From assembly GCF_041956535.1 (NCBI RefSeq), contig NW_027192224.1, positions 122,195-186,194 of the forward strand: a stretch of DNA of 64,000 nucleotides. Direction: 5' to 3'. The notes under the pieces were generated by a model. That model did not search any database. It worked only from the letters and a program-made list of their open reading frames with translations, and was not told the DNA's origin. Below, one piece after another: positions 10,695 to 21,566 of this stretch. Source of the DNA: Calcarisporiella thermophila CBS 279.70 (taxonomy: Eukaryota > Calcarisporiellomycota). Both the position numbers and the translations under genes were made by a program. Within the stretch, counting starts at the first letter, position 1, and each line of letters starts with the position of its first letter.

Positions 10695-12349
10695 TTAGTC
10701 GCTCTCTCGCCTCCGTCTTTTGGAGTCGTGCGATTCGACTTTCCCGTCTTCCCATCGATCTGTTCCGTTCTGGTCCCGAGAATATTTTTGATGGGGCTGC
10801 TGCTGAGGTTGTGGCTGTTGCGGGGGTGGGGGCTGCGACTTTGGCTGAATCGCAATGGGTTTATAACCATCCGAGGGCTGGTGAAGAGAATTGATTCTCG
10901 GCAGCCTCCCTTGCTTCTGCTGCGCTGGCGACGCAGGATAGGGGGCACTTCCCGCACGTTTCTCTCCATCCTTCGCGGGCATATCCCCCACCGTCTCCGG
11001 GCTTTGGCATCTCACCAGCACAGGGTCTCCAGGAGGGGGCGCTCCGGGTGAAGCAAATGGAGCCGCAGAAGGAAATTGTATCGGGGGTAGTGTGATATGG
11101 GAATTATATCTGGCGGCTCCTATACCCACGCCGGGGGCATTGAAGGATTCTGAGCCTCGCGCTCCATTGATTCCGGCTTCTGGGCGCATTTCGTTGCTGC
11201 CAGAGCTTCGCGCAGAGCCGGGTTGGCTGAGCGCGGGGCTCGAAGTTCCATTACCGCTGTGGTTAGGTGGAATGGCGACTGGGGCAGAATTCATGGCAAA
11301 TTGGTCATGCGCAGGGCGAAAATGTTGGGCGAGTAGCGGGTAGGTATTATTGGAGGTAAAGTATTCCGAGGAGCTGGCCGCGGGAGCGCGTTGTGTCATG
11401 TCTTGCTGAAGCGTGGATGCACTCTGAGCAAGTGATTGCGCGATTTTGACGAATTCTTTGTTGTCTTGCTGCCTGCACAGCGAGTTGATCAGATGGATTG
11501 TTTCCGAGAGCAACTAAGGACGAAGAGGGTTAGCGTGGCTACCGACAGAAATCACGCAGTGCATACCTTTTGCTGCTCAGATGCCAGAGTTCTCCACAAG
11601 GCCATCTGCTGGGCCATCGCCTCGTGGCTCCGCGATAAGTGGACATATTTTTGCTCCATCTCCCCAAGGCGTTTTGTCACGGAATCCAGTCGTTCCTCAT
11701 GCACTTCAGCAGCCTGCTGTCCCGTCAGAGGAATCCCACCTAGTTTGTTTAAGCTGAGCGACGACTTTGGGCATTTGCGCTTTATGCTACCCAGTAGGTC
11801 ATGCCGTCCACGCTGGAAATCGGGGTGCTTGAATTCGCAACTTGATTGAAAATCGTTGGTGGTTGTATGGAACACATCGTTGACTTTGTGAAAGCCATAC
11901 ACTGTGATAAATAAAAAAAGGGATTAATACCTGATGTTTAGGCGAGTTAAGAGGAGAGAGAGGCCTACTGTTCAGCTGACGAACAAAACTCTGCCAATTA
12001 TTATGTTTGAAATATTGGGGCAGAATTGTATGAGAGAATTCATTCGGATTTGAGACGTAGAATACGTCGCCAGAAGGCGCCCATTTTATCAGTTCATTGT
12101 CCTCTTCGAGCATGCTGTTCATACAAGCTTGGTCATCAGCACGGGTTATAGAAAAAAAAAGAGAGGATGTGGTCGGTATTCTAACCTGTATAATTTATGC
12201 ACGAATGCTGCCGTCGATCCCCCCGACGATGACTGCGAGCCATTTTTGGGAGATCGGAGAGGGGAGCGCTGCGGCGAAGAGGATTGATTGCCATTAAGTC
12301 CTTCGGTTGAATCTACAGCAGGTGATTTCGAGACGAGGGAGTCTGTCAT
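10695..12349 (-). CDS. Heat-shock-factor family transcription factor
   Basis: Four exons on the minus strand: 12349-12186, 12114-11969, 11901-11567 and 11513-10695. Introns are 53-71 nt, and the phases agree. The product is 487 residues. The HSF-type DNA-binding domain spans about residues 48-150, split by the first two introns: [57 protein letters not shown], then [22 protein letters not shown] helical stretch with heptad-like spacing follows ([43 protein letters not shown]), fitting the trimerisation region. The C-terminal half is Pro/Ser/Gln-rich and ends in KRRRRESD, a possible nuclear signal. There is no receiver domain, which argues against Skn7. It could be the HSF1 or the Sfl1 type. 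A possible heat-shock element lies upstream. Confidence 0.9.
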
Positions 12350-13644
12350 CGAGATTAAGAAACAAAAGAAGAGTACTAGGCTGCAAGATCCAAAACGAAA
12401 GCAAGGGTGAATCCGGGCAGGGGGGAAGACAAACACAAGGTAGAAAAGAAGCTATGGCGGGTGAATGAGGTGCGGCTCCTCTGTCACTTTATTTTAGTGT
12501 TAAAAATGCGGGGTGGAAGTTACGTAGCGAAGTGTGCAGAGAGAGCTGTTAGAAGAAAAAAATATACACAAAATATTTAGAAACAGAATCTTCTGGCCTT
12601 TCTAGAAGAGGTGTTTGAGTGGTCAGCTCCAAGGCTGTGCATTTCCAACTTGGAAAATTGGCTCCCAGCAAAAATTGCAAGGCCTTCACGTTTGCCAGAG
12701 TGTGTCGACTCCGAATTCCAATATACTCAGCAGAGGCTCCCTCTCTACACTTGCAAAGCCTGGATATAGTTGGAAAAGACTATAGTCTAGCTGCAAACCA
12801 CAATTCACAATGCATGTTGAGAATCCTCACAAAGCAAAATTGTCTTTTCAGTCTTCATGGGCAATGAAATATGCTCATTAGGGAAACTGCTCAAACGGAA
12901 CAATAAAATATACATGTAACGCTCAAAGACAATATTTAGCCATTAATCAGCTAAATTTGAATTCATCTCATGTGCAACTCCTCCAATTTAAAATCTATCC
13001 AACATTCTGGTATGTATAATTGTAATGAATTTCTTTATTCATAAGAAAAATGAGCAGCTTTTGGCCCACAGGTCATGGGGTTGCATTCCACAGCTTTAGC
13101 TTGATCCTAGTTTTCCCACTTACATCGCCGTGCCGAGTAAGATCCACTTGCGACTCCTAATATTAAAAGGCACTCCATCCTGATATAGGTTGATTATCTG
13201 TGCAGCAGTCACGTTGGTCTCGCGTCCATATCGAAGCAAAGTTTACGTGGGAGGGAAAGGCAACTATCCCTGGTCAACATCGATTGATCCCCGAGACTCT
13301 AAGTTGTTTATCGGCTGAATAATTTCCAGAGTCTCGATACCGCCGAAAATCTGATATGCACAAGAAAACTAACCCGCGGACAGATAGTATGTCAGTGTGG
13401 CCTAAATTTCTTATGGATTTTATTATGAAATCTCGTTTGTATTTTCTCCTTCTGTTCCGGCAGTAGATATGGGAATACGTGTGGTTTGGGGATGCTGTAT
13501 TGATCCTGCTGCGCAAGGCCGAAAACCATGCAATATTAATGAACAATCAATGCCAAATAAACCAATTTCTAGAGCCCGACTGCTAAATTCCTATTATTTC
13601 GCGCCAACTTCATAATTATTTAACACGGGCATTTGATACAGACA
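12350..13644. other. Divergent promoter region, HSF (-) / ArfGAP (+)
   Basis: Nearly 1.3 kb shared by two divergently transcribed genes. It has no credible open frame. It holds the candidate heat-shock element at 12586-12607, a short palindrome-like TTCCAACTTGGAA near 12642-12654, and a hairpin with 9-base arms at 13292-13300 / 13329-13337. Confidence 0.5.
12586..12607. promoter_or_regulatory. Candidate heat-shock element upstream of the HSF gene
   Basis: GAATCTTC (GAAnnTTC) at 12586-12593 and TTCTAGAA (TTCnnGAA) at 12600-12607 give four nGAAn-type half sites within 22 bases, about 240 bases upstream of the HSF start codon. Heat-shock factors bind arrays of inverted nGAAn units. The spacing here is a gapped variant, so binding is only inferred. 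Confidence 0.35.
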
Positions 13645-16600
13645 ATGGAACCCCTTAACTTACATGAATGCCGTGAAGATAATCCAACATTTCGCAAGCA
13701 CCTTACATCTTGTGAAGAATCGGTTACACAGCTGGAAACAACCATTAAATCACTTATTAAACTCGCCAGAGCAGGAAATGATATCACAGCCGGTAAGTGT
13801 TGAGACAAGATGAAGGGTACCGAAGACGGTATTAAGCTGATGCTTCATTCATCGTTCATCACACAGAGTTGGGAGCAAAACAGATGCTCTTTGCTGAAGA
13901 ATTGCAGAATTTTGCAGACAAAAGCTCAGATCCACTCATCGGTAAAATTGACTGTAACAGCTTTGGGAGATGATTGCTCACACAACCCTCATCCATCATC
14001 CAGAAAATGCTCTTGGGAAGTTTAGCAAATCACTGCAGGAAGTAGAACGAAGTCGTAAAATGCTGGTGGGTATTGAATAGGTCGAGTTGAATGTCTTCAC
14101 GATTCGCCTAACCTCTAATTCAATAGGAATCACACATCACACACATGTTCATTGATCCACTGGAAGTTTTTGTCAAAGATGAAATATCGCCAACCAAGGT
14201 GACTTTCGCTTTCGTTAAGTGGCCTTTGGTGTATTGGCTAGCTTTAGCTCTTAATTGAACTAGGATTTGAAGAGGAGTTTTGAGCGAGCTAGCGATTCTG
14301 CCGATAATGCTCTCTGGCGCTATATGGCGAAGAAGCCGAGAGATTTGGAGACGATACCCGAAGTAAGCGTGAAAAGATCCCCTTTACGTATTTCGTAAGC
14401 TCCTCTACAACTCCCCTGTTATTCCCATAGGCTGCCCGAGAAGTTGCTGAAGCCAGAAAAGATTTCCACGCCAAATCCATCGAATACTCCATTAAACATA
14501 ATGATCTCCAAGCAAAAACAAAGCACGAATTTCTAGAATACGTAAGCATGTCATGCACTCCTGTTGTCCCTGTCGCAATATACACTTAGTATTTCAATCC
14601 TGCTTTCGGTAGATACTGGCTATGATGTATACATGGTCTTCATTTTATCATCAGGGCTACGAAGCATTGAAAGATTTAGAAACCTACATGCGTAGCGTTA
14701 CTGGTGAATATCCTGATATTTTTGTTTCGTTCGCTTTTGCCTACTTATTCATACCACTCGCTTTGCTCGTTCCTAGAACAACTACAGGTAGCACGCAGCA
14801 AGCATAAAACCAACCTAGCGGAGTATCTTAATTATCAGGAACAGTGTCTTCAAGTGAGGGAGCTCGACATTTTTCTCCTTACCTGGGTCATATACTTAAT
14901 TTGAACTTTTTACTGTTCTTGAAAGGAACCGGTCGAGAGCTACAACCCTTTGCAATCCAATCATCTCACCAAAAAACCCACAGAGGACAACAAAACAAAC
15001 CATCCAGTCATCAAATCCGGCTATCTATTTAAAAAAGGGAATCAGCGAGTCATGCAGACATGGGCTCGGCGGTACTTCTCTATACAGAATGAGATGCTTG
15101 TGTATACTTCACGCGGCAAGGTAAATTTTTATTCTAGAGAGACCCGATTCTCATTTACCTAGCCGTATGTTGTTTATGCTAACCACATGAAACTAGCCAT
15201 CCAAGGATGAGGAACAAACCGCAGCAGTGAATTTACGCTTATGCAATGTAAAGGTTGCAGATCAAGCGGATAGGCGTTTCTGTTTCGAAGTCATTTCACC
15301 CCAGCGGTAACCTCCGCTTAGTCAATCCTTATTGATTGAGCAACCCGCTTACTTCCCCTTCCTCTTCCCCGTTTAGTTCATATCTACTCCAAGCAGAAAA
15401 CGAAGAAGAAATGCACGATTGGATTCAATGTCTTCGAAACGCGACCAAAAACGCCCTCCACTCAGATGCAATCATGGACATCCATACCCCCAACCTCTCG
15501 CCCGATGGCAATGTAATTATATCCTCCTCCATTATGATGTTCTCCCGCCCCTCTAAACTCACGTATGCCCTATCCAAGGAGCTTTTCCCCCCAGGCAGCG
15601 ACCCCTTCACAGGAGCACCCAGTAATGGCAGCAATCGCCAGCACTTGCAACAGATGCGCGAAATGCCGGGCAATGAAATGTGCGCCGATTGTCGTGCTCC
15701 AGGCAAGTGCTCTAGAGCCATTGACACATTTCCCTGTTGATTAAGACCATTTAATTATGATTCTGCTTCTCACGACGTAGATCCCAACTGGGCCAGCACC
15801 AGCTTTGGTGTACTACTCTGCATCGAGTGTTCTGGCATTCATCGCAGCCTTGGAGTCCATGTAAGCAAAATTCGATCCGTCACGCTTGATATATGGGAGC
15901 CGGAGGCGGTGGACGTCATGCTCCAATTGGGGAACACGCGAATCAATTCGATATTTGAGTCAAAGATTCGTAGAGGAGAGAAGGAGCTGTGCATTTCTCC
16001 CGACTCAGACCACTCAGCCAGAGAAGAGTGGATCACTGCCAAGTATGCACGAAAGGAATTCCTCGACACGACCGAGGAGAAAGGAGATGTGGATCAGGTA
16101 GCCTTTGTTTTGCCTCGATGACCCTAGTCCCCAGTTAACCCATTCTGAATTAGAAATTCTGGAGTGCAATTGTAGCAGGCGATTTATTCGACGCCCTAAG
16201 GTATCTTGCCCTGGGGGCCAATATCGACTATTGCAATGCTGCACATAACTCCTCGACAGCTCTCCACCAGGCGGTTTTGCGCGACAACGGGGTGGCGGTG
16301 GAGTTTCTCCTTCAGCGCTTTTGTAAGCCTAATGTGCAAGATGCCGATGGCCGAACCCCCCTTCATCATGCCGCGGCCAATGACAACGTGCGCTTGCTGC
16401 TAATGCTTCTCAAGCGGCAAGCAAAGCCGGATATCACAGATAAAGAGGGGAAAACCGCTCTTGATCTTGCGGTGGAAATGCAGCACCCTCAGCTAGTGAC
16501 GGCACTTCGCTTGTTCACGTTTGATTTGCAGCAACACCACGCCAGCCCCTCCCGCTCGACTGAGTTTGGTTTCAAAGAAGCCATCAGCTCATTTGCCCGA

Positions 16601-16984
16601 GCGTCACTGCAACCCCTACCGCACTACGACTCCCCCTCCGAGGGCCGCTCGGAGATTGTCTCTAGGGCAAGTATGGATTTACGAGGGTCAGGGCGGCCCT
16701 CATCCGCCTCTCCCTCCGCCATGAGATCGGTGTTGACGGACGACCAGAAGATTGTGTCCAAATCAGATATGGACGAACCCGTATCTCCCTCCAGGAGTCG
16801 GGCGAGTCTGCGCTCTATCAAGGACATTCTGACGGGACGTAGGCGGTCCGGATCCGGCATGGCGGAGGAGAATGGCGAGGGAGAGGAGAGGGAGAAGGGG
16901 AAAAGCGGCCTGGATGAGCCCCCAACCCTGCCACCCATCGTGGTTGATGGGGAGGAAGGCATACTTGGGGATTTAAAAGAGTAA
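13645..16984 (+). CDS. ACAP-like BAR-PH-ArfGAP-ankyrin protein
   Basis: Thirteen exons: 13645-13792, 13867-13941, 14004-14065, 14127-14198, 14264-14362, 14431-14541, 14613-14703, 14777-14853, 14926-15120, 15197-15306, 15377-15702, 15781-16097 and 16154-16984. The product is 837 residues. Domains in order: BAR helices, ~1-245 (ECREDNPTFRKHL to YLNYQEQCLQ); PH, ~270-375 (KSGYLFKKGNQ, WARRYFSIQNEMLVY, RRFCFEVISP, MHDWIQCL); ArfGAP, ~440-560, with zinc fingers CADC-x16-CIEC, DPNWAS and the arginine finger in GIHRSLGVH; then ankyrin repeats from ~563. A Ser/Pro-rich tail follows. This is the ACAP/centaurin-beta order: the protein senses curved, phosphoinositide-rich membrane and stimulates GTP hydrolysis by an Arf GTPase. 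The intron between exons 11 and 12 is GC-AG. Confidence 0.93.
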
Positions 16985-18387
16985 ATAGAAGTCACCTATT
17001 TTTATCCTGTATTTGAACTATATACTTTTTTTTCATTTTCATTCTGACACTATATACGGAGCTCCACTCCTCCTTTATATATATATACGTTGAGTTTGTA
17101 GTAGAATGTTGGTCAAGCAGGCTCGTTTTCTTTGAATTTTTTTTTTGTTTTATATACTAATTTATAGATCCTCTTGGGATGGATTTTTGATTCTCTCTGA
17201 TAATCCTTGACCCTGTGTTTCTCCCTATTATTCACTAATTCATGATCTAATAAATTGGCCTCACCCATGGGCAAGAAGCAGGATTCTTCGAGGACAGCAG
17301 GTGACTTTGACAGCGCACATCGTGTCGTGCATTCATCATGCTTAAATCAAGCAACTCTAGGCTCTTCCTTTGGATGCTGGCACTCCTAAGCCACCCGCTC
17401 GCAGCTGCAATAAAACCATAAGATGCATGAGGCAACTCAAATTACTTCCCTGGCAAACCCTAGACATCCAGAAAGAGGGTGCGACCTTCATGCAGCTCTG
17501 CAATACCCTTATTTAATCAAATTGGAGTTTTCGGGGATGCATTGGGATCTGGGGAGGACGCTGCACGACCAGCCTTTCTCCCGGAGGTTTATTGAAGCCG
17601 AACACCGCCTGGCAAAGCTCCTCAATTCCCGGTGCGCTCCAGACTGATTTGTACCGCCGGTTGCCTGGGGCAGCTCCTCTGGCCAGGGCTGAGTGGGAAC
17701 CAGACTAGGAGAGGCTCCAGAGTTCGAAGGTGGGGCTTATGTTTAGTGGTGCGGTGGATTGGCTGACTGGGAAGCCCGGAGAGAGGTTTTCGAGCTTAGG
17801 TAAGGGCGGCTGTAGGTTCAAACAAGCTTTGGCTCGAGGAAAGACGGCCGCCCTCCTGGGCCTACCCAATCAGCGCGCCCAACGAATTAGAGCCGGGTCG
17901 GAGAGATTTTCCACGAGGATGGATGAATGGGAAGCGGCCCCCCACCAAGGCTCCGCAAGGCCCCCTTCCCCAAAAAGATTTATTGAGTGGAGATTCCTGG
18001 TGAAAAACACAGATCAAGGCCGATTTGATTGACGGATTGGTTTTATGCGCAGTTGAAAAATTTTTTTCGGCTGCGCATGAAAGCAGTCAACAAAATGCTT
18101 CCACCGCGCCCGGCTCGATCTCCCTTCAAAACTTGTTCTCCCTTGTTCCTCGTTTACTTCCCCTAGCTTCCTCCCTTCTCCTCTTCGACCATTCATTAGT
18201 TCTCCCCTGCCTCCTCATCCTCTACTGCCAGAGCTAGCGTTTCTCAAGGCAATCCTCGTCATTCCCCCACCTCTCGCATTGCGCTCCTCACATTCTTCGA
18301 CTTGGCTTCAGCCGATATCTGCATCCCTCGAAATCCCCGCTTTGATATTCTCATCGCACTGGCCTATTTCATCCTTCATTAGCAGAT
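16985..18387. other. Intergenic
   Basis: T-rich and TATA-repeat sequence just after the ArfGAP stop, then more GC-rich sequence with purine runs at 17640-18000. A + open frame at 17730-18032 has no recognisable features and I do not call it. The last ~270 bases are C/T-rich and lead into the small ORF at 18388. Confidence 0.45.
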
Positions 18388-18756
18388 ATGAACCGCGTTC
18401 ACGTCCGCCATGTCTCCAACCCGGTGCCATTAACCCCGCCTCGCACCTCTGACCCATCAATGTACTTACGCGAGCGCCGTTCTTCCCTCTCTATTTTGCG
18501 CGACACGATAGCGTTCTTCTATCCCCCCTCGCCTCCTTCGTCGACCGCCTCTTCAACCGCCTCATCCCCACGAAAACCGGCCGGAGATGACACCACTTCC
18601 CTGTCATCATCGTTTGATGTGGAGTATGAGTCATTCCCCCCATTCGAAGAGTTTGACGATCCTGCTGGACAGGAGGAGGAGAGGAATGAGGAGACATGGA
18701 AGGTGGAGATGCTTCAAATGGAGTCCTTTGACTCCATAAGTTTTAGCGCTAAATAG
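18388..18756 (+). CDS. Small Pro/Ser-rich protein, function unknown
   Basis: Single-exon frame of 122 residues, starting MNRVHVRHVSNPVPLTPP. I do not recognise it. The middle is Pro/Ser/Thr-rich (YPPSPPSSTASSTASSPRKP) and the C-terminal third is acidic (FPPFEEFDDPAGQEEER). There is no signal peptide or membrane segment. Support comes from a C/T-rich leader directly before the ATG, of the type seen before the CTD phosphatase and PH genes, and from T-rich sequence after the stop. A spurious frame is possible; low-complexity composition weakens the case. Confidence 0.45.
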   Translation: MNRVHVRHVSNPVPLTPPRTSDPSMYLRERRSSLSILRDTIAFFYPPSPPSSTASSTASSPRKPAGDDTTSLSSSFDVEYESFPPFEEFDDPAGQEEERNEETWKVEMLQMESFDSISFSAK

Positions 18757-19147
18757 CACCGGCACTATCCAGCCTACAAAAATCCTCCCCCCTCTCATAT
18801 TTTCACTCATTCTGTTTGATATCAACCATCTTTTCTAAAATTTTGTACATTTCCCCCCTCCTATTCTACCCCCATTCACACCTACTTACCCCTTCTCTCC
18901 TTTCATGTTACATTTTCTCTCCTTATTCCGTATCCCCTGATGTAAATACGTGAGTTTTTTTAAACAATCAAAATGCAATACCATACTACTTTATAAAGCT
19001 AATATACTTTCAACGATACTTGAAGTAAGCCTATTTCACTGGTTTTTTATTTCGAATAAAACAATGAGGAAAAGAGATGAAGGACATGGGAGAAAAGAGA
19101 AAACCTAGAGTAGAGCCGCATAACCACTACCTGCGAGCAGGGGGAAA
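18757..19147. other. Convergent 3' intergenic region
   Basis: C/T- then A/T-rich sequence between the small ORF (+) and SEC20 (-) 3' ends. Nothing else seen. Confidence 0.5.
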
Positions 19148-19999
19148 CTATGCCACGGGCGAAGTGGCCGAAGCTGTTTTCTCTAGAGGGGAGGGTGATT
19201 CGGGAGTCTCTTCTGGGGTTGGACTGGGTGATTCTGCCATATCTGACGAGTGAAGAGCCGTGGTGGTGTGCTCCGATATTCTTAGTGCAGTGGAGGGTTC
19301 TGGAGAATCTCTATGGATTTCCGCCTGGGGCGCTGCTTGGGGCACTGCTTGCGTCAGAGAACTGACCACTGCCGCCGCTATTGTCTTTGTGAGCTGATGA
19401 GTATGAGCTACTGCGGTTGCCTGTGTTGCTACCTTATACGTGGTGGCGGCAACCTCCTCGCTTCGTCGGCCCCAGAGCATCCATGCAGCCCATCCAAATG
19501 TATGATCCCAGAACCGCCGCTTCAGGATATGCACCACCACCAGTAAGAAGACGAGAAAGCCAAAAAAAATTAGCAATCGGTCTGCCCAGTCTCCCTGCTC
19601 GAGTTTTGTAATTAGCTGGCGGGATGCACGCATGACTCCAGCAAAACCTTGATACTCATGATGGATGGATCGCAGCGATTTGGATGAATCATCTGATTGA
19701 TTTGGAACGCGAATGTTAGAGAGAGGATGGAGGAGGTAGAGTACCATGGGATCAAGATAGAAGAATAAAAGGAGAAAACATTCACCTAGAATCTTTGCAG
19801 AAAGAGCGCCTCGCTCTACTTCTTGCGACATGAGCTGCCGCATCCTTTGTAATGATTCCGTGATATCGGTTGCTTTATTCAGCATCGATTCATCAGCGCT
19901 GTCAAAGTGGTCATTATAATGAAAATTAAGATGAGATAAAGAAGAAAACTGCGAGTAGAGTAGTCGAATACTTTGCAATTCTTCTGTTTCGCAATTCAT
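19148..19999 (-). CDS. SEC20: SEC20/BNIP1 family ER SNARE
   Basis: Two clear exons on the minus strand, 19999-19786 and 19692-19148, give 252 residues from ATG 19999. Sec20 is a Qb-type SNARE at the ER that receives retrograde COPI vesicles from the Golgi. The SNARE-like helix runs ATDITESLQRMRQLMSQEVERGALSAKILDDSSKSLRSIHHEYQGFAGVMRASRQLITKLEQGDWADRLL and aligns along its length with human BNIP1. It is followed by one membrane span (FFGFLVFLLVVVHIL) and basic KRRFW. After the membrane comes an unusually long, Thr/Ala/Pro-rich tail of ~110 residues ending TSPVA; there is no HDEL-type signal. The 93-nt intron has no stop and is a multiple of three. The 5' end is uncertain: a basic frame from ATG 20108 could join through a 40-nt intron (about 20017 to 19978). 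Confidence 0.85.
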   Translation of the reverse strand: MNCETEELQSIRLLYSQFSSLSHLNFHYNDHFDSADESMLNKATDITESLQRMRQLMSQEVERGALSAKILGECFLLLFFYLDPMVLYLLHPLSNIRVPNQSDDSSKSLRSIHHEYQGFAGVMRASRQLITKLEQGDWADRLLIFFGFLVFLLVVVHILKRRFWDHTFGWAAWMLWGRRSEEVAATTYKVATQATAVAHTHQLTKTIAAAVVSSLTQAVPQAAPQAEIHRDSPEPSTALRISEHTTTALHSSDMAESPSPTPEETPESPSPLEKTASATSPVA

Positions 20000-20108
20000 A
20001 ATCTTGGCCCAGGAGCATTTCACGCTCTAAACGAGCCTGGCGGTCGAGCTGGTGCTTAAGGCGACGACCAGTGGGCTTTTGAGCTGGAGGATGAGTGCGG
20101 GATGCCAT

Positions 20109-20480
20109 TTTATCGTTAATGGCGTGAATTCAGCTACCAGCAGGAATAACGCGAAGTCCTCTACTCGAGTGATCCCAATTTTTTGAATAGCTGCCAAAAT
20201 AGAAAATCAGATTACAAGAGACTGGGCCTAGAGGAGAGTCGCTATGTCTCTAAATTCATATTGAATATAACTCTCCATAGTCATTTGTCAATCCTAGTAG
20301 CAACCCTAGCAAACGAATAGAGCAATTTCTTCACCCTACACTTGTGATTTTTAGAATGACTTTCAAGACCAAAGGATATTATTTTGACAGCAATATTATT
20401 ATGTTTATTTTGGGGGAGGTCAATTGGCAACGACCGAGCTCTTCGTGTTCACAAGTCGGAAAAAGCGCAATTCTTATCAC
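20109..20480. other. SEC20 promoter region
   Basis: Lies between the possible SEC20 5' end and the stop of the next minus-strand gene. It is AT-rich and no gene is seen. Confidence 0.45.
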
Positions 20481-20893
20481 TCATAGCTTGTTGGCCGTAT
20501 TCACGATATTAGTTCTAGCAAGCATATGCACAACCACTATAGCGGTAGCAAGCAGACACAAATTCTGAAGGTTTTCCCGTAGCTTGAGGGAGGGAATGGG
20601 TGGAGGCCCAGATGATTCTTCGTATGAGTTAAAGGAAGAAGAGGCACGTGGCATAACAAGATCATTGTCGAGCAACGTAAAGGGAGTAAGGACATTGTTG
20701 TTGGCAGAGGGTATAGTTTCGAGTACTGGAGAAGCCAAAGGAGAAGGGCTGTTTGATGGCAAAACTGAGAGAAAGTAAAGAATTAATTTGGTAGCTTCGG
20801 CTTGGAATGGACTTGAGAAACTATCCGCACTCCCACAGAAAATGAGAAAAAGACAAAAATAAGATAAGGGGCATACTTGAAGGTCGACTGCAT
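20481..20893 (-). CDS. Small predicted tail-anchored membrane protein
   Basis: Proposed exons on the minus strand are 20893-20877 and 20811-20481, with a 65-nt intron (GTATGC donor, AAG acceptor). The product is 115 residues starting MQSTFNPFQAEATKLILYFLSVLPS. The frame also extends upstream to ATG 20989. I do not recognise the family. An amphipathic or hydrophobic N terminus is followed by a Ser/Pro/Asn-rich middle and a C-terminal hydrophobic segment (NLCLLATAIVVVHMLA) with a short polar end (RTNIVNTANKL), the form of a tail-anchored protein of the ER or mitochondrial outer membrane. The splice model is the only one I found that joins an ATG to the long frame without a stop. The gene itself is moderately likely; the start is less sure. 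Confidence 0.45.
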
Positions 20894-20989
20894 TGTCCTG
20901 GAGGTGTATGGAAATACTGGTAGATTGTGCGAGGAAGATTTGCAAACAGGACAAGATTGAAGTGAACAAAAAGCTAGTGCAACAGACAT

Positions 20990-21566
20990 TAGATCAGAGT
21001 CAAATACGGAGAGACATTCGCTTTCTATTCACCATGTTGAGCAGGTAAGTTTTATCCTAATTCTCTAATGGTAGATGGGATATCGATATTCTTGGGATGA
21101 AGTGTTACTACGACCTCTATACACATGGACATCCTCATGCGAATATATATAGGGTGACTTTAATTTTCAACAATTCTCAAGCTTTCCTTTGTGATTCGTA
21201 ATATTTCACGGTTTGCAAAAAAAGGGTAAGCGAATGCATTTCACTGGTTCATTTGGAGACGTTAAGATGAAGAGAAAAAAAGAGAGAAAGAGCAGTTCGT
21301 TCCGGGAAACTTTACACGCATAGAAGTTGCATTAAACATAATCTCTAAGGCAATTTTCATTACAATTAAGTTAATGTCCTTTTGAAGGCCGAAATTAGAA
21401 ATAGACTGGCTCCGTGAAAATAAAATAAAATTCAAAGAGCTTAGGAGTATTGTACACGATCTAAAAGAAAAACAAAGTGCAGGGCTAAAAACGATAATAA
21501 ACACTAGAAAAGCACAAGAAATAATAAGAGTTCTAATACATCGGAGGAAATAGAGAACAGCAGCAA
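20990..21566. other. Intergenic
   Basis: Upstream region of the small tail-anchored gene and 3' flank of the ERT1-like gene. It is AT-rich, and nothing distinct was found. Confidence 0.45.

Noticed and set aside
13292-13337. Hairpin with 9-base arms CGAGACTCT / AGAGTCTCG
   Set aside because: Such short arms are common by chance in 64 kb and there is no T run or other sign of function.
13942-13960. Apparent 19-nt intron in the ArfGAP gene
   Set aside because: Too short to be spliced; the acceptor at 14003 gives a normal 62-nt intron and restores the BAR sequence.
17730-18032. 100-residue + frame
   Set aside because: No recognisable features, no gene-like leader, and purine-biased composition explains the opening.
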